A stretch of 64,000 nucleotides of DNA, from assembly GCA_029718625.1 (NCBI GenBank), contig JAINUF010000029.1:849401-913400 (forward strand), in the 5' to 3' direction. The translations under genes and the position numbers were made by a program. Position 1 is the stretch's first letter; the number at the start of each line of letters is the position of its first letter. This DNA is from Synaphobranchus kaupii. Taxonomy: Eukaryota > Chordata > Actinopteri > Anguilliformes > Synaphobranchidae. The notes under the pieces are model-generated. The model saw only the letters and a program-made list of their open reading frames with translations. It did not search any database and had not been told where the DNA came from. Below are positions 33,601 through 42,288 of this stretch, piece after piece.

Positions 33601-36600
33601 ACAGAGAGAGGAATAAAGGATCGCTCTAAGGGATATGACCCTGGGTTACACAGAGAGAGAGGAATAAAGGATCGCTCTAAGGGATATGACCCCGGATTAC
33701 ACAGAGAGGGATAAAGAATCGCTCTAAGGGATATGACCCTGAGTTACACACAGATAGAGGAATAAAGGATCGCTCTATGGGATATGACCCCGGATTACAC
33801 AGAGAGGGATAAAGAATCGCTCTAAGGGATACGACCCTGGGCAACAGGCTACTGTTGTGGGATATGACCCTGGATTACAGGCTACTGTAGTGGGATATGG
33901 CCCTGGATTACAGGCTACTGTTGTGGGATATGGCCCTGGATTACAGGCTACTGTTGTGGGATATGGCCCTGGATTACAGGCTACTGTTGTGGGATATGGC
34001 CCTGGATTACAGGCTACTGTTGTGGGATATGGCCCTGGATTACAGGCTACTGTAGTGGGATATGACCCTGGATTACAGGCTACGGTACGTTGCCCCCCAC
34101 CGTCTGCTGCTGCTCTACAAGAGCATCATCCAGCCCATTCTCCTCTACTGCTCCCTCTGTTTCTTCAACATGCTCACTGCCCCTAACAAAAACAAACTCC
34201 TACGCATCACACACACAGCCACAAAAATCATCGGCCTCCCCACTCCCAATCTATCAGACCTCAACAGCAAAGCCATCACACGCAAAGCATGCACCATAGC
34301 ACATGATACCAGTCACCCCCTCAATCCATGTTTCACTCTGCTCCCATCAGGCCGCAGATATAGAGCCCTGGCCTGGAAACGGGCCCGTTTCAGTAAGAGC
34401 TTTGTTCCCTCTGCCATCACACTCCTCAACAAGACTCCCCGACAACCTCCCTAACCATAATATGTTATGTGTATAAGTGTATGAATATGTGTGTGTATAT
34501 GTGAAAATACGGTGGTGATGGAATTGTATGGTAAATATAGGTGACTTGATTGTTAGGTAAACATATATGTGTGTAAATGTAGCTGGGAATGGGAATGTTT
34601 CATGTGTGGCGCTGTACAGCTGTGGAAATGAATTTCCTATAAAGGACAATAAAATAATCTATCTATCTATCTATCTATAATCTATCTACTGTAGTGGGAT
34701 ATGGCCCTGGATTACAGGCTACTGTTGTGGGATATGACCCTGGATTACAGGCTACTGTTGTGGGATATGACCCTGGATTACAGGCTACTGTTGTGGGATA
34801 TGGCCCTGGATTACAGGCTACTGTTGTGGGATATGACCCTGGATTACAGGCTACTGTTGTGGGATATGGCCCTGGATTACAGGCTACTGTTGTGGGATAT
34901 GACCCTGGATTACAGGCTACTGTTGTGGGATATGGCCCTGGATTACAGGCTACTGTTGTGGGATATGACCCTGGATTACAGGCTACTGTTGTGGGATATG
35001 GCCCTGGATTACAGGCTACTGTTGTGGGATATGACCCTGGATTACAGGCTACTGTTGTGGGATATGGCCCTGGATTACAGGCTACTGTTGTGGGATATGA
35101 CCCTGGATTACAGGCTACTGTTGTGGGATATGACCCTGGATTACAGGCTACTGTTGTGGGATATGACTCTGGGAAAAATCGTGGCCAGTTCTTTTCATTG
35201 TTTGCACATGGCATAAATAGAGATTTCCCTTTTCCTTCATTTTTTAACCTGTAATTCAGTCCTCCTACATGAAGAGGGTGTAATTGTTTTCTTTTTTAAC
35301 TGATGAATTCTGACAGTGACTTAAACCACCAATTTTGAGCACAAATCAGTCGATGATTCTCCAAAACTTAAAGGTTATATCTGTCCTCAACTCGGTAAAT
35401 GCAGCTATACTTGGTGCTCCATTTCATCCTCCACAAAGCAGGTTTATGTAGAATGGAAAGATATGGCTGGTTACTAAGTGCCCCATCTTATTTTTCCATA
35501 GAGTTCAATAGTAAAATGAGTCAGGAGAAACAACCCTTAAAGTGATCCATTTATCTACTGCATATCTGGCAGCAGAATGACGGTTTGAGGCTTGTTTGAT
35601 ACCTCAGACCCTTGATGACTTACAGCCATTTAGCCAACCATGGGTTCCATACTATTCCCCTGTCCAAACTTTTTTGGAACGTGTTGCAGGCATCAAATTC
35701 GGAATTAGCGTATATTTACAAAAACCAATAAAGTTGATAAGGTAAAACATTAAAAATCTTTTCTTTGTACCGTTTTCAATTAAATAAGCCTATATGTAAA
35801 AGAGAATTTACAAATCACTGCTTTCTGCTTCATGTGCATTTTACATACTGTTCCAACTTTTTTGGAACTGGGGTTTGTTGTTAAGCTAAAGATTAGTGGG
35901 CTAATCACACCTCTTATTTTACAGCGTGTACAGCCAGCAGACCTAACCACATTACAGCACACATACATTACAACCACTAATCACACCTCTTATTTTATAG
36001 TGTATAGCCAGCAGACCTAACCATATTACAGCACATGTACATTACAACCAAAGGCAGCTTCTTTTCACGCTGCAGCTGAACAGCTTCCAAGAAGTTTTGC
36101 CAGATAATTGCATCACATGGGCCTTTGGATGTTTGGGGGTAGAAAGCGTCATGTGTAACATACTAGCATGAGGCTCAGATTAGCTTGCCCACTGAAAGGC
36201 TACTTTAACCTGATTCACCACCACTGCCATCATCATTATTATCATCAGAAAGGCAATGCTATGATATGGGAGTATACAAGGCTTTGGGAGCGTGGAACAG
36301 ATGAAGCTCTCATGTGACTGAACCACTTAGCTACTGTCTGCATCTGAAAACACTGCAAATGTGAATGCAACAGATAGCTTACATTAGATCATTTAAGCTA
36401 CTGAACTGTATTTGGAAATAAATTACGACTCATGTTGAGCTGGTTACCTTACATATCATCGTACATGTTGTTACCAATTCAACATATTATCGCATCTCGT
36501 CCATACAGTCGGTTGTGGTAAGGATAGCCCACATCGTGCACGCGCTGTAACCACAACAACGCACAACCTGCGTTGAAGGTAAGGACCACAGATAAGGACA

Positions 36601-36721
36601 GATTCGCGGAGCCATACTCACCATCCGGGACTCTAAAGTTCAAATTGATGAATTTGCTGGCGAACATGAGGATGAGGAGCATCCAGCCACAAGCACCGAG
36701 CAGCAGCCAATGGTGCCGCAT
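27144..36721 (-). CDS. chst10: carbohydrate sulfotransferase 10 (HNK-1 sulfotransferase), five-exon gene
   Basis: CHST10 is a type II Golgi membrane enzyme. It transfers sulfate from PAPS to the 3-OH of terminal glucuronic acid, forming the HNK-1 epitope on neural glycoproteins and glycolipids. Coding exons on the minus strand are 36721-36622, 33439-33315, 33206-32972, 32106-32001 and 27687-27144. Their phases fit exactly (1, 0, 1, 2) and all introns are GT-AG. The predicted product is about 368 residues, compared with 356 in human as I recall. It has an N-terminal signal anchor (about residues 5-22), a variable stem (about 34-100), the 5'-phosphosulfate-binding segment QTPKVGNTQW (136-145), the 3'-phosphate-binding segment FFIVR...DPFERLISAF, and the C-terminal GYQRPDFLL. 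Exons 1-4 are intact. Exon 5 carries five single-base indels relative to the family, so as written the frame breaks just after IVR. Local consensus error or a decayed allele could explain this. Confidence 0.93.
27692..28447 (+). repeat. 750-bp purine tract: GGGAGGGAGAGG-type repeat, polypyrimidine on the chst10 transcript
   Basis: Almost pure A/G on the plus strand, built of GGGAGGGAGAGGGAGAGGAG and GGGGGGAAAGAGAGAGGG blocks. On the chst10 strand it is C/T and ends five bases before the exon 5 acceptor region, so it forms a very long polypyrimidine tract. GGGAGGGAGGGAGAGGG could form G-quadruplex or triplex DNA. Confidence 0.95.
28448..28583. other. short linker in chst10 intron 4
   Basis: Non-coding and rich in CCACACCCC-type phrases related to the adjacent 45-bp array. 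Confidence 0.5.
28584..29482 (+). repeat. 45-bp minisatellite, 20 near-identical copies
   Basis: The unit is TACATGACCACGCCCCCATA, then CAGCACAACTATGCACCATA, then CAGCC. The only recurrent variant I see is CCCATACAG/CCCACACAG. The high uniformity implies recent expansion or strong homogenisation. The 45-bp period keeps one frame open on each strand (305 and 345 codons); neither is a gene. It lies in chst10 intron 4. Confidence 0.98.
29622..29853. mobile_element. 232-bp MITE-like element with about 20-bp inverted ends
   Basis: The left end GGCTGCATTCAGATCCAATT and the right end AATTTGGATCCGAACGCAGCC are inverted repeats with a few mismatches. It is non-coding and lies in chst10 intron 4. Confidence 0.65.
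29955..30207. mobile_element. inverted-repeat element whose right end seeds the 19-bp array
   Basis: TCCTTCCCTCAGTGACTACT at about 29958 continues as GGAAGGC. Its exact inverse, GCCTTCCAGTAGTCACTGAG then GGAAGGA, lies at 30181-30207: 27 bp with no mismatch, extended by a weaker match further in. The right copy is the first unit of the 19-bp minisatellite. Confidence 0.65.
30188..31568 (+). repeat. 19-bp minisatellite, about 1.4 kb
   Basis: The unit is AGTAGTCACTGAGGGAAGG, with 16-bp short copies lacking one AGT and with CACTGAG/CGCTGAG/CACTCAG variants in runs. It occupies chst10 intron 4. Confidence 0.96.
31569..32000 (-). other. chst10 intron 4, 5' part
   Basis: Unique non-coding DNA between the 19-bp array and the exon 4 donor (CACAG|GTATGC). 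Confidence 0.6.
32001..32106 (-). CDS. chst10: chst10 exon 4
   Basis: 106 nt encoding the segment around AVEDIPENVVHDHEKNG, strongly matching CHST10. The acceptor is CCAACATTCAG|GAGC and the donor CACAG|GTATGC. It enters in phase 1 (Gly codon G|GA) and leaves in phase 2. No defects are seen. Confidence 0.95.
32418..32545 (+). repeat. C-rich CCCAGCTC low-complexity tract
   Basis: An irregular (CCCAGCTCC / CCCCCAGC) repeat in chst10 intron 3, G-rich on the transcript strand. Confidence 0.85.
32710..32731 (+). repeat. interstitial telomeric repeat, about 3.5 units
   Basis: Three TTAGGG units plus TTA, in chst10 intron 3. Confidence 0.8.
32848..32995 (-). repeat. 28-bp minisatellite made of the chst10 exon 3 / intron 3 junction
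   Basis: Five copies of a 28-bp unit. On the transcript strand each reads TCTCATAGTCCTGAATG|GTGAGGAAG, i.e. the last codons of exon 3 plus the splice donor. The copy at the exon (donor at 32971) is followed by four downstream copies with donor-like sites at 28-bp steps (about 32943, 32915, 32887, 32859). Only the first keeps the reading frame. Confidence 0.93.
32972..33206 (-). CDS. chst10: chst10 exon 3
   Basis: 235 nt, residues 76-153 plus one base. It contains two N-glycosylation sequons (NSS, NLT), KFVLDRIFVCDKHKILFC, and the PAPS 5'-phosphosulfate-binding segment PKVGNTQWKK. The acceptor is GGGTGCCAG|TCAGCC (phase 0) and the donor GAATG|GTGAGG. No defects are seen. Confidence 0.95.
33207..33314 (-). 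other. chst10 intron 2, 108 bp, with an 18-base G run on the transcript
   Basis: Starts GTGAGATAA and ends GGTGCCAG. It contains C18 on the plus strand at 33269-33286, hence a G18 run in the pre-mRNA of a very short intron. Confidence 0.8.
33315..33439 (-). CDS. chst10: chst10 exon 2
   Basis: 125 nt encoding the stem region (residues 34-75), starting DYGGKPELLSW and rich in Pro, Ser and Glu. It was identified by the acceptor TTTCTGTGTTTCAG|ACTATG, the donor CCCCA|GTGAGA, and phases that join exon 1 (phase 1) to exon 3 (phase 0). The sequence itself is poorly conserved, as expected for a stem. Confidence 0.85.
33440..33841 (+). repeat. 51-53-bp minisatellite abutting the exon 2 acceptor
   Basis: The unit is about AGGAATAAAGGATCGCTCTA, AGGGATATGACCCTGGGTTA, CACAGAGAGAG; about seven copies. 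The first copy includes the polypyrimidine tract of the chst10 exon 2 acceptor (CCCTCTTTCTGTGTTTCAG on the transcript strand). The GGGATATGACCCTGG phrase is shared with the adjacent 33-bp array. Confidence 0.85.
33842..34084 (+). repeat. 33-bp minisatellite, left part
   Basis: The unit is GGGATATGRCCCTGGATTAC followed by AGGCTACTGTTGT. Seven copies lie before the array is interrupted by a LINE. The period, a multiple of three, keeps frames open on both strands (GYGPGLQATVV on plus). Confidence 0.96.
34085..34686 (+). mobile_element. 5'-truncated non-LTR retrotransposon (L2-like LINE) inserted in the 33-bp array
   Basis: About 370 bp of coding sequence for the C-terminus of a reverse-transcriptase ORF (LYKSIIQPILLYCSLCFFN; LLPSGRRYRALAWKRARFS), ending in a stop at about 34454. 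A 3' UTR and a microsatellite tail of CTAT repeats (about 34660-34686) follow. The LLPSGRRYR block and the short-repeat tail are typical of fish L2/CR1-type LINEs; the exact clade is uncertain. The same 33-bp array lies on both sides. Confidence 0.88.
34687..35170 (+). repeat. 33-bp minisatellite, right part
   Basis: About 14.5 copies of the same unit as 33842-34084, with GACCC and GGCCC forms alternating almost regularly, so the effective unit is often 66 bp. Confidence 0.96.
35171..35464. other. chst10 intron 1, unique DNA
   Basis: No repeat or exon is recognised. Confidence 0.4.
35465..35660. mobile_element. partial copy of a fold-back repeat also at 38850 and 48150
   Basis: Contains GTCAGGAGAAACAACCCTTA, TCTACTGCATATCTGGCAGC and CTTGTTTGATACCTCAGACC, matching the right half of the longer copies at 38850-39300 and 48150-48680. 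Confidence 0.8.
35661..35878. mobile_element. Tc1/mariner-like element remnant
   Basis: The left end is CCAAACTTTTTTGGAACGTG followed by TTGCAGGCATCAAATTC. The right end is TACTGTTCCAACTTTTTTGG followed by AACTGGGGTTTG. The repeated AACTTTTTTGGAAC pair and the sequence between resemble a common small fish Tc1-type element, from memory. Confidence 0.55.
35901..36050 (+). repeat. 76-bp tandem duplication
   Basis: Two copies starting CTAATCACACCTCTTATTTT at 35901 and 35977, about 90% alike. Confidence 0.85.
36622..36721 (-). CDS. chst10: chst10 exon 1 (first coding exon)
   Basis: 100 nt encoding MRHHWLLLGACGWMLLILMF and 13 more residues plus one base. It is the cytoplasmic tip and signal anchor of a type II Golgi enzyme, the same length to the splice site as the human exon as I recall. 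The ATG at 36721 is in ideal context (GCCGCCATG). An in-frame upstream ATG at 36733 (adding MTAA) has poor context. The donor is GATG|GTGAGT, phase 1. Confidence 0.93.
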
Positions 36722-38413
36722 GGCGGCGGTCATCGGCCTACCCCACCGACACCTGCGCCACACAAATAGGGCGGAGGCTTTTGAAGCAGAATTGCTGAAT
36801 ATAACTTTGATTAAAGATAGACCGCAAGACTTTACAGTCTATTTAGGTTGTCTAATAAATACATAACATCCTCAGTGACAACTTTTGGCAACCGTAATTC
36901 CGCCATTGAAAACGGAGCGAAAATTACACGCCCCTTTCGAAAATGCCACTGTTTGAAAGATCCAGTTCACCACTGTTCAGCTTCGTAGGCCACTTTCAAA
37001 TTTCAACTTTCATATTCTTAATAATAATAATCAATTACAATGTGGTAAAAGTACACACTGAAATAGATCTGAATTCGATAGGACAGCTATTAAGGCAGAG
37101 TAGCTACTTGAGACAAGTTGATAAGATAACGAGCAAACATGTAGACTAACTGTCACGGTAACTTTGCATCAACGTTACAAAAAAAAAAAAAAAGACACCC
37201 GCTCTGTTCACAAACATGACTCGATTTTAAACACAAACTGGTTATGAAACACGCATAGTCTTTATTAGCCTACTTGGTGGCTCGCTGAGCTACATCACGT
37301 TGCTACAGTATCCAAGGAGGACCAGAGGAACAGACAGGCTCCAGTAGGGAAAATATCATTCCGCACGAAGATGGATGTTTACGGAAATCTCTCCGCTTTA
37401 CTCGAATCGCATCCTGTCCCATTTCTCCAACCTCCGTTTACAGAAACAAATGGACATTGTCTTAATTCGGAAGAGTATTAAAATACATTTAAGGATTCCT
37501 CCGTGCTTATTTTGAGCAAGGACAGGAACTCAAGGCCGCGGATCCCGCTACTCAAACATGCATGGTCAGTCGTATTGATGACAACCTAAAATCCTACCCA
37601 GCAATTTCGTGTCGAAGCAACACGCAAACAAACATACTCCGCGAACTGAACAGACCACAACCTACCTGCAAGCTGATAACAGCGCGATCCATTTTTAGCT
37701 CAGCCCCAGTCTGTCTGCCCGTATTTCGGAGACAAGCGTTCTCTGCTTTTCATGATTGAAATGCGACCTAAAACAACGTCGCCCCCTTGCGTTTGAGAAT
37801 GAGAATACACCTCTGAGCCTCAGTGGGAGTTGTCAAGAAAATAATTAGCAACTGCTGCTTCAGTAATTCAAAAATAATAGTTACTGATTAGTTACATAAC
37901 TGAGGATTTCAGGATTTCCTCAATATAAAGGTGTTGACACAAGTTCCGAATGCAGCATTAATTTACCACGAGCATTTGTCACGTGATCTGTTTACTTTAC
38001 TAATGAGCCATTTGAATTACATGAAAGCATAACCTATTATCTAAAAATCTAAAGAGTTGAAATATTTCAGTAATTGGACTAGGGACAGAAATTGGGTATT
38101 TAAATATTGCACTAAGTTCTGTGAAATGTATCAGAATGATTTTGTCTTGTAATTCCCAGTTGATTGATGCAAAATTCATCAAAATTGGCCAAGGGGTTGA
38201 TTTTTAAAAATGTTTATGCACCGGCAATTTTCAAAGGCATTTTTGAATGGAAAGTTTGGTAAAAGTTTAAGACAAAAGAACATGTTTGTGTGGTGAGAAT
38301 CATGTAAATAAAGAAGTAAACAACTTCACACATGAATATTTCTGATATAAAATGGGATAGACATGTATTTCTAGTGAAAACATAATGCTCATAAGCAGAC
38401 AATACAGATGTCA
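36722..38413. promoter_or_regulatory. chst10 5' flank and intergenic DNA
   Basis: The 5' UTR and promoter are expected here on the minus strand. CpG-containing sequence at about 37330-37790 is a plausible promoter zone, but no core element is clear. A run of 16 A lies at about 37178-37193. No coding exon is seen. Confidence 0.35.
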
Positions 38414-38614
38414 CTACAGATGTTCCTTGATTCGCTCTGCTTGTTGTTCGCATTTGTCCTCTAGGTCATTAATTACCTTCTGCAGCACTTCAATTACTTC
38501 TTCCGCGTCTTTTGTACTGGATTTCAATTTATCATCTATTTTTTGGCATCTCTCTGTGCAGAAGAAAAACCTTGCTCCAGCTTTTGTTTTTTCTCACTCA
38601 GTTTGTCCAGTGTA
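38414..38614 (-). pseudogene. unrecognised coiled-coil coding fragment, frameshifted
   Basis: On the minus strand a charged heptad-like segment can be read: TLDKLSEKKQKLEQGFSSAQ near its start and VIEVLQKVINDLEDKCEQQA near its end, with a stop at 38416-38414. The two parts are in different frames, split at an A6 run (38539-38544), where one base appears to be missing. The upstream side is cut by a Tc1 end at 38615. I do not recognise the parent gene; it could be a retrogene fragment or a decayed exon. Confidence 0.4.
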
Positions 38615-39300
38615 TACAGTTGAGGCCACTATTATTGGCACCCCCTGTAAAGATGAGCAAAAAGGGTTATAAAAATTCATCGTTTGGTGAATTAGCTTAA
38701 TCTCACACTGAAAAAACAAGAAGAATCCAACCTTTAATTGACGTTAATTTATTATGAGAAAAAAAAATCCCTCATCAAGAAATAATTATTTTTAACAAAA
38801 CCACATTGGCCACAATTATTGGCACCCCTGCATTTATATATAGAATAAAGTAATAATTTTTAATATTTGGTCACATATCCTTTGCATGCCATGACTTCCT
38901 GATGTCTGTGACCCAACAACATCAAAAGACTCTTGATATCTTATTTTCTGGTACTCTTACAAGCGATACTATAACATCTCTGCATTTGAATGGATCTCTA
39001 TGGGAATTGGGGGGTGGGACTGGATTTAGCTGTAAATTATGCTGGAACAGTATGGAATACATGGTTGGTAAAATGGCTGTAAGTCAACAAGGGTCTGAGG
39101 TATCAAACAAGCCTTAAACAATCACTCTGCTGCCAGATATGCAGTAGATATGGATGGATCACTTTAAGGGTTGTTTCTCCTGACAAATTTTCCTATTGAA
39201 CTCTATGGAAAAATAAGTCAGGAGAAGAAACCCTTCAAGTTATTCATCCATATCTACTGCATATCTGGCAACAGAGTGATGAATATTGGTGAAAATAGAT
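38615..39300. mobile_element. truncated Tc1-like element with fold-back interior
   Basis: The left end TACAGTTGAGGCCACTATTA has an outer repeat (GGCCACTATTATTGGCACCC, about 38623) and an inner repeat (GGCCACAATTATTGGCACCC, about 38809), the IR/DR arrangement of Tc1 elements. It then passes into TTTTTAATATTTGGTCACAT and a fold-back interior (GCTGGAACAGTATGG; CTGCCAGATATGCAGTAGAT inverted as ATCTACTGCATATCTGGCA). No right terminus is found and no transposase frame is left. Confidence 0.75.
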
Positions 39301-39482
39301 TGGTATTTTATGTACGGAGTCTAATTTCAAATGGTTATTTGATAAGGGTCTGGTCCAGTGGATCACTTCATTGGGCAAGTCTTTTGCATGTTGGAATGAA
39401 AGGCTTATAAAACACGTTTTGCTTGCATAATTACATTAAATTTTACCTAAAGTGTCGATTAAACAGGCCTGGATTAAACAGT
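39301..39482. other. intergenic DNA
   Basis: Nothing recognised. Confidence 0.3.
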
Positions 39483-39568
39483 TTTCCCTTTAACACTGTG
39501 TCACTGGGCCCCTCCCGACAGACTAGGCCCCTTTAACACTGTGTAACTGGGTCCCTCCCGACAGATTT
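39483..39568 (+). repeat. 43-bp minisatellite, two outlying copies
   Basis: Same unit as 40219-41504 but with CTCCCGACAG; separated from the main array by about 650 bp of other sequence. Confidence 0.9.
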
Positions 39569-40218
39569 GTAAGTAAGCTGTTTTGTGAAGCTGTGTAGGC
39601 CCAAAGAAAACCAAAAATGCAGAAGCCTCATATAAATAATAAAATAAATACAGTCTAAGGTTTAGTGAAATGTCGGGGGGGCAAGAGGCCTTGGAGGAGT
39701 CCTCCATGCTATCAACTAGGGAGACATCTAGAATCCCCCATCAAAACAGGAATGTCCCCCTCTATTGTTTACAAGAGTTGTACTCATAACAATGGATAAG
39801 ATAGATCATGCTGACCGAACAAGTGGGAAAATAAGAAAAAATAAGAGAAATTACATGGTCTGATTAACAGGCACATGAGGAGAAGTCACAAACTATTTTA
39901 TTTGGTAGATCAAGAGTGCCCCCAAGCACATAGGGTAGAAACTGATTATATGACATGTTTATTATTCGCCTAATTTGTTATTGGATAAAATAAGATATGA
40001 CAAAAGGGTGTCACGCACATTATTGGTGTATTAGTTAGGTAGAGGAGGAGTTAGGAGTTGTTCGGGGAACTCCTAATCCTCTGCGTAGGGTAAAGGACCT
40101 CCCGTTGGCGTCAACGCTTAATAAAAGGTTAAACTGAATAGAAGACTCTGCTATTCCCTTCATCTTCATCTTGAGAATTCTCCAGCTCAAAAACCTAATG
40201 AGGAGAGAGTAAAGGACT
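39569..40218. mobile_element. 650-bp insertion splitting the 43-bp array, nature uncertain
   Basis: Unrelated to the flanking repeat. It has a possible poly(A) signal (AATAAAAGG at about 40121) and a self-complementary GAGTTGTTCGGGGAACTC near 40050-40070. The size and poly(A) signal would suit a solo LTR, but clean TG...CA ends and a target duplication are not clear. The shared CCCTCC at both junctions could be array sequence only. Confidence 0.4.
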
Positions 40219-41504
40219 TCCCTCCGCACAAACTAGGCCCCTTTATCACTGTGTAACTGGGTCCCTCCCCACAGACTAGGCCCCTTTAACACTGTGCATC
40301 TGGGTCCCTCCCCACAGACTAGGCCCCTTTATCACTGTGTAACTGGGTCCCTCCCCACAGACTAGGCCCCTTTATCACTGTGCATCTGGGTCCCTCCGCC
40401 CAGACTAGGCCCCTTTATAACTGTGTAACTGGGTCCCTCCCCACAGACTAGGCCCCTTTATCACTGTGTAACTGGGTCCCTCCCCACAGACTAGGCCCCT
40501 TTAACACTGTGTAACTGGGTCCCTCCGCACAAACTAGGCCCCTTTAACACTGTGCATCTGGGTCCCTCCGCACAGACTAGGCCCCTTTATCACTGTGTAA
40601 CTGGGTCCCTCCCCACATACTAGGCCCCTTTATCACTGTGTAACTGGGTCCCTCCCCACAGACTAGGCCCCTTTAACACTGTGTAACTGGGTCCCTCCCC
40701 ACAGACTAGGCCCCTTTAACACTGTGCATCTGGGTCCCTCCCCACAGACTAGGCCCCTTTATCACTGTGCATCTGGGTCCCTCCCCACAGACTAGGCCCC
40801 TTTATCACTGTGTAACTGGGTCCCTCCCCACAGACTAGGCCCCTTTAACACTGTGTAACTGGGTCCCTCCGCACAAACTAGGCCCCTTTAACACTGTGCA
40901 TCTGGGTCCCTCCGCACAGACTAGGCCCCTTTATCACTGTGTAACTGGGTCCCTCCCCACATACTAGGCCCCTTTATCACTGTGTAACTGGGTCCCTCCC
41001 CACAGACTAGGCCCCTTTAACACTGTGTAACTGGGTCCCTCCCCACAGACTAGGCCCCTTTAACACTGTGCATCTGGGTCCCTCCCCACAGACTAGGCCC
41101 CTTTATCACTGTGCATCTGGGTCCCTCCCCACAGACTAGGCCCCTTTATCACTGTGTAACTGGGTCCCTCCCCACAGACTAGGCCCCTTTAACACTGTGT
41201 AACTGGGTCCCTCCGCACAAACTAGGCCCCTTTAACACTGTGCATCTGGGTCCCTCCGCACAGACTAGGCCCCTTTATCACTGTGTAACTGGGTCCCTCC
41301 CCACAGACTAGGCCCCTTTAACACTGTGTAACTGGGTCCCTCCCCACAGACTAGGCCCCTTTAACACTGTGTAACTGGGTCCCTCCCCACAGACTAGGCC
41401 CCTTTAACACTGTGCATCTGGGTCCCTCCCCACAGACTAGGCCCCTTTATCACTGTGTAACTGGGTCCCTCCCCACAGACTAGGCCCCTTTAACACTGTG
41501 TAAT
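40219..41504 (+). repeat. 43-bp minisatellite, about 30 copies
   Basis: The unit is ACTAGGCCCCTTTATCACTG, TGTAACTGGGTCCCTCCCCA, CAG. Variants TTAACACTG, GTGCATCTG, CCGCACAAACT and CACATACT recur in the same order in blocks of several hundred bases (for example about 40500-40850 and 40860-41210), so the array grew by block duplication. Confidence 0.96.
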
Positions 41505-41551
41505 CTCTCCAAGCCGTGAAAGCCTAACAGCGCAATCCATTTTAGCAACAT

Positions 41552-41985
41552 TCACGCAGTCAAACAGAGTCTACACTGACACACAAATGCTGAAACAGAG
41601 CCTATACACTGACACACAAATGCTGAAACAGAGCTTACACTGACACACTGACACTGAAACAGAGCTTACATTGACACACTCACACTGAAACAGAGCCTAT
41701 ACACTGACACACTCACACTGAAACAGAGCCTATACACTGACATACTCACACTGAAACAGAGTCTATACACTGACACACTCACACTGAAACAGAGTCTACA
41801 CTGACACACTCACACTGAAACAGAGTCTATACACTGACACACTCACACTGAAACAGAGTCTATACACTGACACACTCACACTGAAACAGTCTACACACTG
41901 ACACACTGACACTGAAACAGAATCTACACACTGACACTGAAACAGAGCCTACACTGACACACTCACACTGAAACAGAGTCTATAC
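41552..41985 (+). repeat. 33-bp minisatellite, left part
   Basis: The unit is ACACTGACACACTCACACTG followed by AAACAGAGTCTAT, with AGCTTAC and AGCCTAT variants. It is interrupted by the hAT element and resumes at 44265. Confidence 0.95.
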
Positions 41986-42288
41986 CAGTGGCGGCTGGTG
42001 ATCAAAATATAGGTTGGGGCGCTAGCATGGTCTTAGTGTCAGAAAAATTTTGGGCATTTGTTTATAAATAAAAAAGGGAAATACATCTGACTTTTGACTT
42101 TAAACAGGAAAAAAATAAGCAATCTTGTGTCTCAGTTGCATAAGACAGTTTAATTCACATTTCACATTAACATTTTGGGACAAAGACATGTTAATTAGGC
42201 TACATATCTAAACATCCTGGCAGCACTTATGACACCAACACTAAAGATTAATTGGCCCATTACAACACACTAATGTAGCCTAAAACCA

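Noticed and set aside
34694..35254. Collagen-like GYGPGLQATVV repeat protein, 186 codons
   Set aside because: 33-bp minisatellite with period divisible by three; frames are open on both strands and the array is interrupted by a LINE.
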